Below the pieces are notes generated by a model. The model was not told the DNA's origin, made no database searches, and worked only from the letters and a program-made list of their open reading frames with translations. A DNA stretch of 6,060 bases from assembly GCA_025350985.1 (NCBI GenBank), contig JANXWU010000424.1:1-6060 (forward strand), in the 5' to 3' direction. Each line of letters opens with the position of its first letter. Position 1 is the first letter of the stretch. This stretch comes from Spartobacteria bacterium (GTDB taxonomy: Bacteria; Verrucomicrobiota; Verrucomicrobiia; Chthoniobacterales; Chthoniobacteraceae). The position numbers and the translations under genes were made by a program. Below are positions 5,501 to 6,060 of this stretch, one piece after another.

Positions 5501-6060
5501 GAGCACAGCCGCCTCGGCTGTGGCGGTTGACGCCCCGTCAACCGCGCCGAGCGCGCCAACGCGCGAGGTTCCAACGTGCGATGGCGCGCGTTGTGCCGAC
5601 GACGGGGCGTCGTCGGCCACACGCGAGGCGCGTGTGCTCCCCAATTCCATTTTCAGCGCGCCCAAATCCACGAGCAACTCCTCCGCGTGCGTGAGCGAAA
5701 TTTCATCCGGCTTTTCCAGCCAGCGAAATTTCCGCAGATCATCCACGCCCGCCGCCTTCAACGTCAGCACCACTTCCGACAAATCAAGCCGCCGGATTTC
5801 GGACATCTCGTGCGGCGCGCGTTCGTCGTGTTCGGGACGCGACCACAGGCGAATGCACGTTCCCGGAGCCGTGCGCCCCGCGCGACCGGCGCGTTGATCG
5901 CTACTCGATTGCGAAATCCGCTCGATCAACAAAGTGTTGATACCGCGATTGGAATCGTAACGCGCAATGCGGGCAAGGCCGGAATCAATCACCAAACGCA
6001 CGCCATCAATCGTGATGCTCGTCTCCGCGACGTTCGTGGCGACGACGACTTTGCGTTGTT
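4454..6060 (-). CDS. Chimeric open frame: DEAH helicase middle fused to UbiD decarboxylase C-terminal part
   Basis: A single open frame enters at the right edge (first full codon 6058-6056) and runs 534 codons to TGA at 4456-4454. The first 139 residues are superfamily 2 DEAH helicase, the next 46 or so are the translated 143-bp palindromic element, and the last 348 are UbiD. Both flanking parts are incomplete at the join: the helicase lacks the rest of its HA2 and C-terminal domains, and UbiD lacks its N-terminal domain. The two activities have no known link, and neither half would be expected to fold into a working enzyme at the junction. The frame is open through the element, so a fusion protein could be made. 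More likely this is a recombination product or an assembly join at a dispersed repeat. The two halves are described separately. Confidence 0.75.
   Translation of the reverse strand, partial: QRKVVVATNVAETSITIDGVRLVIDSGLARIARYDSNRGINTLLIERISQSSSDQRAGRAGRTAPGTCIRLWSRPEHDERAPHEMSEIRRLDLSEVVLTLKAAGVDDLRKFRWLEKPDEISLTHAEELLVDLGALKMELGSTRASRVADDAPSSAQRAPSHVGTSRVGALGAVDGASTATAEAAVLPTLANLPILKCWPLDGGRFITLPCVVTKDPDTGERNVGMYRIQIYDDRTTGMHWQLQKVGARHGRRYYETGTRMPVSIFLGGDPIFTFAATAPLPDGLDEFLLAGYLRKKSVELVKCETNDLEVPANSDIVIEGYVDPKEPLRDEGPFGDHTGYYTLPEPYPVFHVTAITHRKDAIYPATIVGIPPMEDFYIGGASVKLFLPIFKMNFPEIVDIALPAEGVFHNLVFVSIKKTYPMQAYKIMHGLWGMGQMMFSKYIVVVDADVDVHNTSDVLFRLCANTDPQRDSIFTKGPSDVLDHATSEIASGSKLGLDATKKIAGEGFKRPWPPLIKMDESVKAKVEQILGQAR
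5499..5641. repeat. Composite palindromic element (REPIN-like), two inverted double-hairpin units
   Basis: The ends are inverted GGGAGCACA (5499-5507) and TGTGCTCCC (5633-5641). Inside are four perfect hairpins with 3-base loops. These are an 8-bp stem CACAGCCG with loop CCT (5504-5522), a 10-bp stem GCGGTTGACG with loop CCC (5523-5545), a 10-bp stem GCCGACGACG with loop GGG (5595-5617) and an 8-bp stem CACACGCG with loop AGG (5618-5636). Read on the other strand, the last two repeat the layout of the first two, so the element is two 42-bp units in inverted orientation around a 49-bp centre. Each unit is preceded by GGAG. REP sequences mobilised by RAYT (TnpA-REP) transposases have a GTAG or GGAG tetranucleotide before a hairpin and form inverted pairs called REPINs. 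The fit is structural, and copy number elsewhere in the genome is unknown. Confidence 0.8.
5551..5589. repeat. Central imperfect hairpin of the palindromic element
   Basis: GCGCGCCA (5551-5558) pairs with TGGCGCGC (5582-5589). After one A-A mismatch, CGCGCG (5560-5565) pairs with CGTGCG (5575-5580) with one G-T, leaving a 9-base loop. An alternative 8-bp pairing of AACGCGCG (5558-5565) with CGCGCGTT (5585-5592) is also possible. It fills the space between the two inverted double-hairpin units, so the whole 143 bp is structured. Confidence 0.7.
5642..6060 (-). other. DEAH-box ATP-dependent helicase segment (HrpA/HrpB type), both ends missing
   Basis: The 139 residues begin with KVVVATNVAETSITIDGV, which is helicase motif V, followed by DSGLAR and RYDSNRGINTL. 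Next comes SQSSSDQRAGRAGR with APGTCIRLW, which is motif VI with its arginine fingers. SEIRRLDLSEVVLTLKAAGV and the LL-x-DLGAL run are the start of the winged-helix/HA2 region found in HrpA and HrpB. The homology stops at LGALKMEL, exactly where the palindromic element begins, so the remaining HA2 and C-terminal domains are absent. The Walker A, DEAH and motif III parts lie beyond the right edge. HrpA and HrpB are RNA-dependent ATPases acting in the cytosol; HrpA helps resolve stalled ribosomes. HrpA and HrpB cannot be told apart from this piece, so no symbol is given. Confidence 0.85.

Noticed and set aside
5504..5545. Intrinsic terminator between helicase and UbiD
   Set aside because: The hairpins are stable but no T-run follows on either strand, and the reading frame continues through them.
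5504..5636. CRISPR array or tandem repeat
   Set aside because: The repeated items are hairpins in inverted, not direct, orientation, with varying stems and no unique spacers of constant length.

Overview
This GC-rich window (about 67% G+C in typical coding stretches) comes from a bacterium whose start codons mostly lack a clear Shine-Dalgarno sequence. The gene set is an ABC-F protein of the Uup type, an ISXO2-like IS1595 element, a bacterial eqolisin relative, a prenylated-FMN decarboxylase of the UbiD family and a DEAH helicase. That set, with hairpin-rich short repeats, would suit Verrucomicrobiota or a neighbouring phylum. The assignment is an impression, not a result.

Left part (1-1259). 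Three genes run on the minus strand: two small membrane proteins (586-1131 and 273-551), which look like a two-gene unit sharing a YqjD/DUF883-like motif, and the first 39 codons of an exported protein, probably a c-type cytochrome, cut by the left edge. A 128-bp divergent region separates them from uup (1260-3152, plus), a complete 630-residue ABC-F ATPase and the best-preserved gene in the window.

Middle (3153-4453). An ISXO2-like IS1595 element begins within 5 bp of the uup stop. Its transposase is broken by three single-base frameshifts. It abuts the C-terminal half of an eqolisin-type (G1) glutamic peptidase whose N-terminal half is missing. No target duplication is visible, so an IS-linked deletion probably joined uup to the peptidase remnant. 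An orphan VapB-like antitoxin gene converges on the peptidase end. Its C-terminus looks lost and no toxin gene is present.

Right part (4454-6060, minus). One open frame joins the motif V-VI and early HA2 region of a DEAH helicase (entering from the right edge) to a UbiD decarboxylase lacking roughly its first 140 residues. The switch occurs exactly at a 143-bp composite palindrome (5499-5641). This element has inverted GGGAGCACA ends and two inverted copies of a double-hairpin unit whose stems differ by paired substitutions while the CCT and CCC loops are kept. It resembles a REPIN (paired REP sequences mobilised by RAYT transposases) and is the most interesting structure here.

The right half is thus a run of truncated genes at repeat or IS boundaries. 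It reads as a recombination-worn segment. If the source is a metagenomic contig, an assembly join at the repeat must be excluded first.
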